NCBI RefSeq assembly: GCF_001552555.1
Contig: NZ_BCRK01000022.1
Location: forward strand, 1 to 51,032
DNA: 51,032 bases
Direction of reading: 5' to 3'
DNA from: Nocardiopsis trehalosi NBRC 14201
GTDB lineage: Bacteria > Actinomycetota > Actinomycetes > Streptosporangiales > Streptosporangiaceae
The position numbers and the translations under genes were made by a program. Positions 15,697 through 24,698 of the stretch are shown here, piece by piece (position 1 is the first letter of the stretch; every line of letters begins with the position of its first letter). The notes under the pieces were generated by a model. That model ran no database searches and had not been told where the DNA came from. It worked only from the letters and a program-made list of their open reading frames with translations.

Positions 15697-17838
15697 TCAG
15701 CCGCGCGTGGCCAGCACCAGCGGCAGCACCGCCGGGGCGCCGGCCTCGCGCAGCAGCCGCGCCGCGACCGTGAGGGTCCACCCGGAGTCGGTGTGGTCGT
15801 CCACCAGGAGCACCGGGCCGTCGACCCCGGCCAGCCGCTCCCGCAGCTCCGGCCCCGCCTCCAGCGCCCGCCACACCGACGCGAGCCGCTGCGCGCTGTT
15901 GTGCCGCCGCGGTCCCGCGCCGTCGGGCCCGGTGTAGCCGAGCGCCCCCAGGGGCGCCAGCCGGCCCACGCGGGCCAGCCGGTCGGCGAGGTCGCCGATG
16001 AGCACCGGCCGGGTGCGCGACGGCATGGCCACCACCCCCACCGGGCGGCGCTCCCACGGCCAGGCCGCGAGGACCTCCACGACGCCCTGGAACACGCGGT
16101 CCGGCACCGGGGCGTCGGGGGCGTCCTCGGCGAGCAGCGCGCGCAGGGTGGTGCCCCAGCCGACGTCGGTCAGCCGGGCGAGCGCCCGGCCCTCCTCGGC
16201 GCGCAGGTCGGCCCGGATGTTGCCGGACAGCTCGACCCCGAGGTCGGCCATCCCGGTGGGCCACTGCCGGCGCGGCGCGACGGCGGTCCCCGGCCGGTCG
16301 AGGTGGCGTTCGGCCTCGGCCCGGCGGCCGGGGTCGATGTCGGTGGGCCAGGTGCGGCCGGTGCACACGTCGCAGCGGCCGCAGGGGGCGGCGTCGGGGT
16401 CGTCCAGCTGGCGGCGGAGGAACTCCATGCGGCAGGTGTCGGCGGCGATGTAGTCGAGCATGGCGCGCTGCTCGCGTTCGCGGGCGGCGGCCACGGCGGC
16501 GTAGCGCTCGGCGTCGTAGTGCCAGGGCTGACCGGTGGCGGTCCAGCCGCCGCGCACCCGCCGCACCGCGCCGTCGACGTCGAGGACCTTCAGCATCTGC
16601 TCCAGCCGGGACCGGCCGAGGTCGACCCGGGTCTCCAGGCGCGGCAGCGACAGGGGGCCGTCGGCGGCGGCCAGGGTGTCGAGGGTGCGGCGGACGACGT
16701 CCTCGGGCGGGAAGGCGACCCGGGCGAAGTACTCCCAGATCTCGCGGTCCTCGCGGCCGGGCAGCAGCACCACCTCGGCGCGTTCGACGCCGCGCCCGGC
16801 GCGGCCCACCTGCTGGTAGTAGGAGATGGGCGACTGGGGGGCGCCCAGGTGCACGACGAAGCCGAGGTCGGGCTTGTCGAACCCCATGCCCAGGGCGCTG
16901 GTGGCCACGAGCGCCTTGACGCGGTTGTGCAGCAGGTCGTCCTCTGCCCGGTGGCGGTCCTCGGGGTCGGTCTGGCCGGTGTAGGCGGCCACGGCGTAGC
17001 CGCGGGCGGCGAGGAACTCGGCGGTCTCGGTGGCGGCGGCCACGGTGAGCGCGTAGATGATGCCGGACCCCGGCAGGTCGGGCAGGTGCTGGGCGAGCCA
17101 GCTCCACCGGGCCGGGCTGTCGGGGAGGTCGACCACCGACAGCCGCAGGCTCTCGCGGTCGAGCGGGCCGCGCAGCACCAGGGTGGCGGAGTCGTCGCCG
17201 ATGGCGAGCTGCTCGGCGACGTCGCGGGTGACGCGCTCGTTGGCGGTGGCGGTGGTGGCCAGCACCGGTACCGAGCGCGGGAGGCCGTCGAGCAGGGTGC
17301 GGATGCGCCGGTAGTCGGGGCGGAAGTCGTGGCCCCAGTCGGAGACGCAGTGGGCCTCGTCGACGACGACCAGCCCGGCGCCGCCCGCGAGTTCGGGCAG
17401 GACGCGGTCGCGGAAGTCGGGGTTGTTGAGGCGTTCGGGGCTGACCAGCAGCACGTCGACCGCGCCCTCGGCGATGTCGGTGTAGGTGCGCTCCCAGTCG
17501 GCCGGGTTGGCGCTGTTGATGGTGCGGGCGCGGATGCCCGCCCGCTCGGCGGCGGCGATCTGGTTGCGCATGAGGGCCAGCAGCGGGGAGATGATCACCG
17601 TTGGCCCGGCGCCCTCGGCCCGGCGCAGCGCGGTGGCGACGAAGTACACCGCCGACTTGCCCCAGCCGGTGCGCTGGACGACCAGCGCCCGGCGGCGCTC
17701 GGCGACCAGGGCGTGGATGGCGGTCCACTGGTCGTCGCGCAGCCGGGCGGAGTCGCCGGCGAGCGCCCGCAGGTGGCGTTCGGCGGCGTCGCGCAGGTCG
17801 GCGGGGGCGGTGGTGTCGGACGGGGCGGGAGTGGCCAT
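15697..17838 (-). CDS. recQ: RecQ-family ATP-dependent DNA helicase with C-terminal phosphoribosyltransferase-like domain
   Basis: 713 aa from ATG 17838. Walker A is RTGWGKSAVYF (Lys61), a variant of the usual PTGGGKS. The DEAH box is in VVVDEAHCVSDWGHDFRPD (160-163). Motif V/VI region: TSALGMGFDKPDLGFVVHL and YYQQVGRAGRG. RecQ zinc-site cysteines are seen as CRMEF ... CGRCDVC. After a winged-helix-like part the C terminus carries VLLVDDHTDSGWTLTVAA, a PRPP-binding phosphoribosyltransferase (ComF/Apt-like) signature. The protein unwinds DNA 3' to 5' in repair or recombination. The appended domain is seen in some actinobacterial RecQ proteins, and its role is not established. Confidence 0.9.
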   Translation of the reverse strand: MATPAPSDTTAPADLRDAAERHLRALAGDSARLRDDQWTAIHALVAERRRALVVQRTGWGKSAVYFVATALRRAEGAGPTVIISPLLALMRNQIAAAERAGIRARTINSANPADWERTYTDIAEGAVDVLLVSPERLNNPDFRDRVLPELAGGAGLVVVDEAHCVSDWGHDFRPDYRRIRTLLDGLPRSVPVLATTATANERVTRDVAEQLAIGDDSATLVLRGPLDRESLRLSVVDLPDSPARWSWLAQHLPDLPGSGIIYALTVAAATETAEFLAARGYAVAAYTGQTDPEDRHRAEDDLLHNRVKALVATSALGMGFDKPDLGFVVHLGAPQSPISYYQQVGRAGRGVERAEVVLLPGREDREIWEYFARVAFPPEDVVRRTLDTLAAADGPLSLPRLETRVDLGRSRLEQMLKVLDVDGAVRRVRGGWTATGQPWHYDAERYAAVAAAREREQRAMLDYIAADTCRMEFLRRQLDDPDAAPCGRCDVCTGRTWPTDIDPGRRAEAERHLDRPGTAVAPRRQWPTGMADLGVELSGNIRADLRAEEGRALARLTDVGWGTTLRALLAEDAPDAPVPDRVFQGVVEVLAAWPWERRPVGVVAMPSRTRPVLIGDLADRLARVGRLAPLGALGYTGPDGAGPRRHNSAQRLASVWRALEAGPELRERLAGVDGPVLLVDDHTDSGWTLTVAARLLREAGAPAVLPLVLATRG

Positions 17839-17908
17839 GCCCCCTTGGTACCAGAGTCCGGGGGGCGCGGGGCCGCCGCCCGCAGCGCCACCACGTACAT
17901 CATCACTG

Positions 17909-18259
17909 TCAGTCGTCGTCGCGGGTGGTGCGCACGGCCTCCTCCAGCTCGTCGACGACCAGCCGCTCGGAGTCGACCATGCCGCGGCTGTAGGACACCC
18001 GGCCCACGGTCTGGGCGAGCACCGGCACCGTGACGAACTGGAACATCGCGGCGAGGAACATCGGCGCGGCCGAGCGCACGTCGGGCAGCTGGAACGCGGC
18101 CCCGGTGATGATCAGCAGCAGCCCGACCGTGTCGGGCTTGGTGGCGGCGTGCATCCGGTTGAGCAGGGTGGGGAACCGCACCAGGCCGATCGTGCCGATG
18201 AGGGTGAACAGGGCGCCCAGCGGGACGAGGACGGCGGTGACGACGTCAGTCGCGGTCAT
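17909..18259 (-). CDS. mrpG: Mrp/Mnh cation:proton antiporter subunit G
   Basis: 116 aa with three hydrophobic helices, starting MTATDVVTAVLVPLGALFTL. The MrpG pattern is present: GTIGLVRFPTLLNRMHAATK followed by GLLLIITGAAF. It is the last gene of a seven-gene operon and overlaps the mrpF stop by 14 nt. The subunit is part of the membrane Mrp complex that exports Na+ in exchange for protons. A short charged tail (EEAVRTTRDDD) ends the protein. Confidence 0.92.
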   Translation of the reverse strand: MTATDVVTAVLVPLGALFTLIGTIGLVRFPTLLNRMHAATKPDTVGLLLIITGAAFQLPDVRSAAPMFLAAMFQFVTVPVLAQTVGRVSYSRGMVDSERLVVDELEEAVRTTRDDD

Positions 18260-18524
18260 GGGCCCTCCTCTCGGCGAAGCGGGTGGCGGTGAGCGTGCCG
18301 ACGAACCCGAGCAGCCCGATGGCGACCATCAGCCCGATGTAGGCGGTGTCGCCGCGCAGCCCGGCCTCCAGCGCGATGAAGCTCACCACCAGCACCGACA
18401 GCGCGTTCAGGCAGATGATCCGGTCCAGCACCGACGGCCCGCGGACCAGCCGGTACAGGACGAACAGCACGGCCGCCGCGAGCATGGCGAACGCGGCCGT
18501 GAAGGCGTGGTCGAGCAGGTTCAC
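18246..18524 (-). CDS. mrpF: Mrp/Mnh cation:proton antiporter subunit F
   Basis: 92 aa from GTG 18524, which overlaps the mrpE stop by 4 nt (GTGA). It has three membrane helices and the MrpF hallmark RLVRGPSVLDRIICLNAL, followed by GDTAYIGLMVAIGLLGFVGT. The frame is open further upstream inside mrpE, but homology begins at VNLLDHAF. Length is usual for MrpF (about 90 aa). Confidence 0.92.
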   Translation of the reverse strand: MNLLDHAFTAAFAMLAAAVLFVLYRLVRGPSVLDRIICLNALSVLVVSFIALEAGLRGDTAYIGLMVAIGLLGFVGTLTATRFAERRAHDRD

Positions 18525-19138
18525 CGGTCCTCCCCCTGGGCGCCGAGGTCCCCGCGCTCGAACTCGGCCACGTCCTCGGCCGTGCCGAACGCGCGCACGA
18601 ACAGTTCCTCGGTGCGCCGCACCTGGCGGCGGAGCCGGTCGACGGCGCCGTCGGACTCGATCGGGATGCCGTGCACGTAGATCACCCCCTGGTCGCGGTT
18701 GAGCTCGATCACCAGGCTGCCGGTGACCAGCGAGAGCCCCCCGCTGACCATCGCCAGCAGGAAGTCGGAGTCGGTGCGCATGGGCACCGCCACGATGGCG
18801 CCGCGCACCTCGGCCGGCCGCCACAGCACGTGGAAGGCGACGTGCACGCTCGACCGGAACAGGTCGTAGCCGATGACGCCGACGAGCCGCAGCGCGTGCC
18901 ACGGGCGGAACCCGAGCCGCACCGGGATGTGCGGCAGCTTGGCGACGGTGTAGCACAGCGACCCCACGACGGCCCCCGCGATGACGGTGCCGGGGCTGGG
19001 GTCGCCCCACAGCACCACCCACATCAGGGTCAGCCACAGCACCGTCGGCAGCCGGCCGAGCAGGCGCATCCCGGCGCTGCGGGTGGTGACCGCGCTGGTG
19101 CTGGCGCCCGCGCTGCTGGTGTCCATGCCCTCGGTCAT
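18521..19138 (-). CDS. mrpE: Mrp/Mnh cation:proton antiporter subunit E
   Basis: 205 aa from ATG 19138, with GGGGAGG 5 nt upstream. The N-terminal 25 residues are Ser/Thr-rich and the next two helices are hydrophobic (VLWLTLMWVVLWGD, GTVIAGAVVGSLCYTVA). The conserved MrpE cytosolic part follows: SLVTGSLVIELNRDQGVIYV and HGIPIE. It starts 46 nt after mrpD, the only sizeable gap in the operon, and carries its own strong ribosome-binding site. It overlaps mrpF by 4 nt. Confidence 0.92.
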   Translation of the reverse strand: MTEGMDTSSAGASTSAVTTRSAGMRLLGRLPTVLWLTLMWVVLWGDPSPGTVIAGAVVGSLCYTVAKLPHIPVRLGFRPWHALRLVGVIGYDLFRSSVHVAFHVLWRPAEVRGAIVAVPMRTDSDFLLAMVSGGLSLVTGSLVIELNRDQGVIYVHGIPIESDGAVDRLRRQVRRTEELFVRAFGTAEDVAEFERGDLGAQGEDR

Positions 19139-19184
19139 GCGGCCTCCCCTCGGCCCGGCCGGGCGCCCCGCGGCGCCGGCGCGG

Positions 19185-20714
19185 TCACGACGCTCCCCCG
19201 TGCCCCAGGACCGCCTCGACGTAGGCGGTGCCGTCGAGCAGGTCGTCGGCCGCGGTGAACGCGATGTCGGTGAGCGGCCCGGCGGCGACGGCCACCGCGA
19301 CGCCCACGGCGACCATGACCCCGGTCATGGCGGTCATGAACCGCAGCGCGCCGCGGTTGGCGCCGCTGCGGAGCTGGGCGCGGGCCTCGACCATGTCGGG
19401 CATCGGGGTGCCCCAGAAGCCGCGCACCCAGATGCGGAAGATCGCGATGAGGGTGAGCAGGCTGGTCAGCACGCCCGCGGCGATGCCGAGGTGGACGAGC
19501 CACCCGCCGGCCTCGACGCCCGCCTGGAACAGCGCGACCTTGGCGATGAAACCGGACATCGGGGGCAGGCCGGCCAGGCTCATGGCGGGCAGGAAGAAGA
19601 ACAGGGCGAGGGTCGGCGAGACTGTCGTCAGGCCGCGGACCGCGCGCAGCGAGGTGTGCCCGACGTACTGCCGGATCAGCCCGTTGACGAGGAACAGGGT
19701 GGCCTGCACGACGATGTGGTGGACCAGGTAGACCACCACCCCGGCGACGCCCGCGACCGAGCCCACCCCCAGCCCGAAGATCATGAACCCGATGTGGCTG
19801 ACCAGGGCGAACGACATGACCCGGTTGATGTCGTCCTGCACCAGCGCGCCGAGGATGCCGACCACCATGGTGGCGATGGCGATCCACAGCAGCACCGCGG
19901 AGATGTCGTCGCCGCCGAAGAGCAGGGTCTGGGTGCGGATGATGGCGTACACCGCGACCTTGGTGAGCAGGGCGGCGAAGATCGCGGAGATGCGGGTGAT
20001 GGCCACCGGGTAGCTGTCGGGCAGCCAGAAGTGCATCGGCACGATGGCGGCCTTGATGCCGAACACCACGAGGAACATCAGCGCGAGGACCATGCGCAGC
20101 GGTTCGGGCGCGGCGCCGAGCTTGGCGGCGATGTCGGCGAGGTTGACGGTGCCGGTGAGCGCGTAGACCAGGGCGATGCCGGTGAGGAACAGGATCGAGG
20201 AGGTCAGGCTGACGACCGTGTAGATCATGCTGGCGCGCACCCGGGCCCGGGTGGGCGCCTGGGTGATGAGCGCGTAGCTGGCGGTCAGCATGATCTCGAA
20301 GCCGACGAACAGGTTGAACAGGTCGCCGGCCAGGAAGCTCAGGCAGACCCCGGCGGTCAGCACCAGGTAGATGGGGTGGAAGACCTGCGGCATGGCGCGG
20401 CTGAGGCCGCCGATGTCCTGGCCGATGGCGTAGAGCAGCACGACCAGCAGCACCACCGACGAGACCACCAGCAGCAGGGCGGCCAGCGGGTCGGCGACGA
20501 TGGTGATGCCGAGCGGGGCCTGCCAGGCGCCGGCCTGGCTGGTCAGGACGGTGCCGTCGGCGGTGCGGCGCAGCAGCACGGCCGCGTCGGCGACCACCAC
20601 CGCCAGGGTGAGGACGCTGACGATCTGCTGGGCGCGCGGGAACCGGCGCAGCACCAGGGCGGTGGCCGCGCCCAGCAGCGGCACCAGGAACGGGACCGCG
20701 AGCAGGGTGTTCAC
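19185..20714 (-). CDS. mrpD: Mrp/Mnh cation:proton antiporter subunit D
   Basis: 509 aa with about 14 predicted helices, in the proton-translocating NuoL/M/N superfamily. Family segments include the helix with KAAIVPMHFWLPDSYPVAIT (the conserved Lys), the following SAIFAALLTKVAVYAIIRT and VHHIVVQATLFLVNGLI. The start GTG 20714 overlaps the mrpC stop by 4 nt. It is one of the two large antiporter-like subunits of the complex. Confidence 0.94.
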   Translation of the reverse strand: MNTLLAVPFLVPLLGAATALVLRRFPRAQQIVSVLTLAVVVADAAVLLRRTADGTVLTSQAGAWQAPLGITIVADPLAALLLVVSSVVLLVVLLYAIGQDIGGLSRAMPQVFHPIYLVLTAGVCLSFLAGDLFNLFVGFEIMLTASYALITQAPTRARVRASMIYTVVSLTSSILFLTGIALVYALTGTVNLADIAAKLGAAPEPLRMVLALMFLVVFGIKAAIVPMHFWLPDSYPVAITRISAIFAALLTKVAVYAIIRTQTLLFGGDDISAVLLWIAIATMVVGILGALVQDDINRVMSFALVSHIGFMIFGLGVGSVAGVAGVVVYLVHHIVVQATLFLVNGLIRQYVGHTSLRAVRGLTTVSPTLALFFFLPAMSLAGLPPMSGFIAKVALFQAGVEAGGWLVHLGIAAGVLTSLLTLIAIFRIWVRGFWGTPMPDMVEARAQLRSGANRGALRFMTAMTGVMVAVGVAVAVAAGPLTDIAFTAADDLLDGTAYVEAVLGHGGAS

Positions 20715-21085
20715 GAGGAGTCCTCCGGCTCGGTCAGCCGCCCGATCCGGCGGTCCTCCAGGTCGGCGGGGACCTCGTCGTTGTCGTCGCCGAGCCAGAC
20801 CCGGTAGGCGAGCGCGAGCAGGAACGTCGTCACCCCGAAGGTGATGACGATGGCGGTCAGCGCCATGGCCTGCGGCAGCGGGTCGGAGATCTGCCCGTCC
20901 TGCCCGGTGAGCAGCGGCGGCAGGGTGATCGCGGTGTCCGTCAGCATCAGCGACAGGTTGGCGGCGTGGCCGAGGATGAGGATGCCGAAGACCACGCGCA
21001 TCAGCGACCGCTGGAGCAGCAGGTAGAACCCGCTGGAGTAGAGCACGGCGACGGTGACGACGAGGAGGAATCCGGGCGCGTTCAC
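20711..21085 (-). CDS. mrpC: Mrp/Mnh cation:proton antiporter subunit C
   Basis: 124 aa from GTG 21085, overlapping mrpB by 4 nt. Three helices are of NuoK type, with the conserved RVVFGILILGHAANLSLM and DPLPQAMALTAIVITFGVT motifs. The C-terminal 25 residues are acidic (DDNDEVPADLEDRRIGR) and lie outside the conserved fold. Confidence 0.93.
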   Translation of the reverse strand: MNAPGFLLVVTVAVLYSSGFYLLLQRSLMRVVFGILILGHAANLSLMLTDTAITLPPLLTGQDGQISDPLPQAMALTAIVITFGVTTFLLALAYRVWLGDDNDEVPADLEDRRIGRLTEPEDSS

Positions 21086-21702
21086 GGGTTCCCTCCTTCA
21101 GCGGGACGGGGGCGGGGGCGGCGGGCGCGCGAGCGCAGGCGCTCGGCCTTGGCCTCCTCCTCCTCCGCCTCCATGCGGGCGCCGAGTGCGGCCACGACGG
21201 ACAGGACGAGTCCGACGACGATGAGGAACACCCCCGATTCGAAGACGAGGTAGCTGGCGAACTTGACCTTGCCGAACACCGGCAGGGTGGCGGTGGCCGT
21301 GAAGACCTCCAGGATGGGCCCGCCGAACAGCAGCGGCGCCGCCGCCGATCCGCAGGCCAGCAGCAGGCCGAGGGCGAGCAGGCCGTTGGGGCGCATGGGG
21401 ATGCCCGCGGCCAGCTCGTGGCGGCCGCCGGCGATGTAGCGCAGGACGTAGGCCATGCTGGCGACGAGCCCGCCGGCGAAGCCGCCGCCGGGCCGGTCGT
21501 GCCCGGAGACGAGGAGGAACACCGAGAAGGTGAGGATGGCGGGGATCAGCAGCCGCGCCACCACCTCCAGCAGGACCGAGCGGGGGCCGAAGGCGGGCCG
21601 GACGGCGGTGCTCAGCCACCGCTCGCGCGGGGCCTCCCAGTTCTCCGGGGGCCCGCCGTCCTCGGGGCGGACGCCGGTGTCGCGGCCGGGTTCGATGCTC
21701 AC
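21082..21702 (-). CDS. mrpB: Mrp/Mnh cation:proton antiporter subunit B
   Basis: 206 aa from GTG 21702, which overlaps the mrpA stop by 4 nt. The MnhB domain begins near residue 45 (VVARLLIPAILTFSVFLLVS), with the family motif GHDRPGGGFAGGLVASMAYV. The last helix is KFASYLVFESGVFLIVVGL. It is longer than the usual ~140 aa because of a hydrophilic N-terminal extension of about 45 residues and an Arg/Glu-rich C-terminal tail (MEAEEEEAKAERLRSRARR). Confidence 0.92.
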   Translation of the reverse strand: MSIEPGRDTGVRPEDGGPPENWEAPRERWLSTAVRPAFGPRSVLLEVVARLLIPAILTFSVFLLVSGHDRPGGGFAGGLVASMAYVLRYIAGGRHELAAGIPMRPNGLLALGLLLACGSAAAPLLFGGPILEVFTATATLPVFGKVKFASYLVFESGVFLIVVGLVLSVVAALGARMEAEEEEAKAERLRSRARRPRPRPAEGGNP

Positions 21703-24182
21703 GGTCGCTCCCCTCCACGGGTGTCGGTCGGTGCGGCGCCGTCGGCGGGTGCGCCGCCGGCCGGCGCGGGCCCGGCGCCGGGGGCGGCGGCCGCCGCCCC
21801 CTCGGCCTCCGCTTCGGCCTCCTCCTCGGCGTCCTCCTCGGTGGGCTCGTCGACGACCCGGTCGCGCCGGTTGAGCAGCACCAGGGAGGCGACGGCGACC
21901 GCGGCGGTCGCGAGGACGACGATCTCGCCGAAGGTGTCGAGGGCGCGGAAGTCGGCGAGGATGATGTTGACGAGGTTGCGCCCGCCGGTCTCCTCGGCGA
22001 GGTCGGTGAACCCGGTCGAGATCGGCTCCTCGGTGCGGGCCGCGGTCATCAGCCACAGCGACACGGCGATGAACGTCCCGGCGGCCGAGCACAGCAGCAC
22101 GGTCATGCGCTTGGCCCAGCCGTTGGGCCGGACGCTGAACGTGGCGGGCAGCCGGCGCAGCACGAACACCAGGATGATCGTGGTCAGGGTCTCGACCAGC
22201 ACCAGGGTGAGCGCGAGGTCGGGCGCGCCGTGCAGCACGAACAGGCCGGCGATGCCGAACCCGAGCGCGCTGATGAGGATGAGCGCGGCGAACCGCCGGT
22301 GCTCGCGGACGGTGCCGACGGCGGTCACCACCACGATGACGGCGACGACCGCCTCCAGCGGGCTGTCCCAGAACCGGAAGTCGGCGCCGCCGGGCAGCGG
22401 GGTCTCCCCGCTCACCAGGGCGGCGGCCAGGCGCACGCCGGGCAGGGCGAGCAGGGTGGCGAGGATGATGCCGAGGTAGACCGGCAGCGAACCGCTCTGC
22501 GTGCGCCGGGTGACGCTGAGGGCGGTGCCGTAGACGGCGTGCACGAACAGGTGGTAGCCGACCTCGGCGTCGGGCCAGCGGGGCATCGCGTTCTGCAGGC
22601 GGGCCACGGAGCGGCGGCGGAGGAACATCGCGGCGCCCGCGGCGACGACCAGCACGGTCAGCCCCAGGGCGGGGGTGAACCCGTGCCACAGCGCCAGGTG
22701 GTAGGGCTTCTCGGCGGGGAACGGCGCCGCGTAGGACTGGGCGACGGGGTCGACCGCGAACGGCAGCAGGCCCAGCGCCAGGCTCAGCGCCCCGAGGGCG
22801 ACGGGGGCGGCGGTGAACGCGGGCGACGGCCGCTTGAACCGCCGCTCCGAGACCGTGGCCTTGTCGGCGAAAGCGCCCCACACGAACCGGGCGCTGTAGG
22901 CGAAGGTGAGGACCGAGCCGACGACCAGGCCGGCGAGCACCGCCAGGGCTACGGCCGGCGGCAGGTCGCCGGCGTGGCCGGGCACGAACGCCTCCAGCCC
23001 GGCCTCCTTGCCGACGAACCCGAGCAGCGGGGGCAGCCCGGCCATCGACGCGGCCGCCAGGGTGGCGGCGACGGCGAGGACGGGCATGCGCCGGCCGATC
23101 CCCGACAGGCCGCTGATGCTGCGGGTGCCGGTCTGGTGGTCGATGACGCCGACCGTGAGGAACAGGGTGGACTTGAAGAACCCGTGCCCCAGCAGGACGC
23201 CGATCAGGGCGATCGCCGCCACGTGGGTGCCGGCCCCGCCCAGGACGATGAGGAACCCGAGCTGGCTGACCGTGCCGTAGGCGAGCAGCAGCTTGAGGTC
23301 GTCCTGTCGCAGCGCCCGCCAGCCGCCGACGATCATCGTGGCGACGCCGAACCCGAGGACCAGCGCCCGCCAGGGGTCGACGTCGGCGAACCCCGGGGCG
23401 AGCCGGGCGACGAGGTAGACGCCGCCCTTGACCATGGCGGCCGCGTGCAGGTAGGCGCTGACCGGGGTCGGCGCCACCATCGCCCCGGGCAGCCAGAAGT
23501 GCAGGGGCGCCTGCGCGGACTTGGCGAAGGCCCCGGCCAGCACGAGCACGAGCGCCAGCGGCAGCCACGGGCTGTCGACCGGCGGGTCGGCCACCAGTTC
23601 GGAGATGCGGTAGGTGCCGCCGATCGCGCCGAGCAGCACGAACCCGATGAGCATGAGCAGGCCGAAGCCGGCCGTGGTGACCAGCGCCTGGGTGGCCGCC
23701 CGCCGCGCGTGCTCCTTGCGGTCGTCGTGGCCGACCAGCAGGAAGGAGGTGACCGAGGTCAGCTCCCAGAACACGTAGAGCGCGAACAGGTTGTCGGTGG
23801 TGACCACGCCGAGCATCGCGCCGGAGAACAGCACCAGGACGGCGGCGAGCCGGCCCAGCCCCCGTTCGCCCGCGTGGAAGTAGCCGGCGCTGTAGCAGAA
23901 GATGGCGGCGCCGACCCCGCTGACCAGGAGCACCATGGCCAGCGAGAGCGCGTCGACGCGGAAGTCGAAGGTGATGCCGAGGGCGGGCACCCACGCCACG
24001 GAGGAGACCGCGGGGGCGCCGGAGACGATCGAGGGGGACTGGACGAGGACCCACACCGCGGACACGGCGGGCGGCAGCGCGGCCACGAGGAACGCGCGCG
24101 CGCCGAGCAGGCGCACCAGGGGCGGCAGGAGCACGGCGACGGCGGCGTGCAGCGCGAGGACGAGAGGCAGCAGCATAGACAC
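21699..24182 (-). CDS. mrpA: Mrp/Mnh cation:proton antiporter subunit A
   Basis: 827 aa from GTG 24182 (ATG 24176 is an alternative; neither has a strong ribosome-binding site). The NuoL-like part includes SAQAPLHFWLPGAMVAPTPV and HGFFKSTLFLTVGVIDHQTG. The C-terminal MbhD/MbhE-like part includes FGIAGLFVLHGAPDLALTLV and VETLTTIILVFVLRRLP. A terminal tail of about 50 residues is rich in Glu, Ala and Pro. It is the first gene of the operon and forms, with MrpD, the ion-conducting core. The complex supports Na+ resistance and pH homeostasis at the cytoplasmic membrane. Confidence 0.93.
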   Translation of the reverse strand: MSMLLPLVLALHAAVAVLLPPLVRLLGARAFLVAALPPAVSAVWVLVQSPSIVSGAPAVSSVAWVPALGITFDFRVDALSLAMVLLVSGVGAAIFCYSAGYFHAGERGLGRLAAVLVLFSGAMLGVVTTDNLFALYVFWELTSVTSFLLVGHDDRKEHARRAATQALVTTAGFGLLMLIGFVLLGAIGGTYRISELVADPPVDSPWLPLALVLVLAGAFAKSAQAPLHFWLPGAMVAPTPVSAYLHAAAMVKGGVYLVARLAPGFADVDPWRALVLGFGVATMIVGGWRALRQDDLKLLLAYGTVSQLGFLIVLGGAGTHVAAIALIGVLLGHGFFKSTLFLTVGVIDHQTGTRSISGLSGIGRRMPVLAVAATLAAASMAGLPPLLGFVGKEAGLEAFVPGHAGDLPPAVALAVLAGLVVGSVLTFAYSARFVWGAFADKATVSERRFKRPSPAFTAAPVALGALSLALGLLPFAVDPVAQSYAAPFPAEKPYHLALWHGFTPALGLTVLVVAAGAAMFLRRRSVARLQNAMPRWPDAEVGYHLFVHAVYGTALSVTRRTQSGSLPVYLGIILATLLALPGVRLAAALVSGETPLPGGADFRFWDSPLEAVVAVIVVVTAVGTVREHRRFAALILISALGFGIAGLFVLHGAPDLALTLVLVETLTTIILVFVLRRLPATFSVRPNGWAKRMTVLLCSAAGTFIAVSLWLMTAARTEEPISTGFTDLAEETGGRNLVNIILADFRALDTFGEIVVLATAAVAVASLVLLNRRDRVVDEPTEEDAEEEAEAEAEGAAAAAPGAGPAPAGGAPADGAAPTDTRGGERP

Positions 24183-24303
24183 GTCGTTATCGGCGATCGG
24201 GCCGCGGGCGCGGAGGGGTCACCGCCGGGCGGCTTGGGGGCGGGCTCGGACAGGGACGGGCGGACGGGGCACCACAAGGCTATCGGGCGGAACGACCCTC
24301 GCC

Positions 24304-24331
24304 TTGACTGCGACGCGAACGGGTGTACCAT
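24304..24331 (+). promoter_or_regulatory. candidate promoter TTGACT-N16-TACCAT
   Basis: TTGACT at 24304-24309, 16-nt spacer, TACCAT at 24326-24331. If used for parC, the leader would be about 360 nt long. Confidence 0.4.
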
Positions 24332-24585
24332 GCCCGCTTTCCTTCGGCCCTCCGGCGCCCTTCACTCTCCGTGTTCCCCCTTCGCCACCAGGAACGACGC
24401 GGCGGACGGCGGTCTCCCGACCCGCGGCATTCCCGATATCGCCGTGTTTGATCTCACCGAACGCGGCGGCCGACCTCCGCCGCCCCCGCCGCGCCCCGAT
24501 CGGGGACGCGCCGGGGCGCTCCGCCCCGTGGTCACCCACCGTAGGCGCCGACCTGTGGCTGAATCGCGCGATCCGCCCGCCCCGC

Positions 24586-24623
24586 AGGGCGTTACGACCA
24601 TTTTGACGGGATCTTAACGCCCT
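24586..24623. promoter_or_regulatory. inverted repeat AGGGCGTTA / TAACGCCCT upstream of parC
   Basis: Perfect 9-bp arms at 24586-24594 and 24615-24623 are separated by 20 nt that include TTGACG (24603-24608). It ends 75 nt before the parC ATG. The layout suits an operator over a promoter or an attenuator hairpin. Confidence 0.5.
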
Positions 24624-24698
24624 TCTTCACGCCGCGCCCCGGCGCCGCGCGCCGCGTCCGGTTCGCGATGGTCACCGGGTCGGGCCAGAATTACCGCC

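Larger units (their letters stand above)
24183..24698. other. 516-nt divergent region between mrpA and parC
   Basis: No convincing gene. It contains a plus-strand promoter candidate (24304-24331) and a 9-bp inverted repeat (24586-24623). Short open frames, such as one from ATG 24330, lack ribosome-binding sites and are low-complexity. Confidence 0.65.

Noticed and set aside
22230-24617. Long plus-strand open frame opposite mrpA
   Set aside because: Composition is Gly/Glu/Asp/His-rich in the pattern of an antisense shadow; mrpA is clearly real.
24330-24617. Short leader-like open frame downstream of TTGACT-N16-TACCAT
   Set aside because: No ribosome-binding site, Pro/Arg-rich, and no stop-start coupling with parC.
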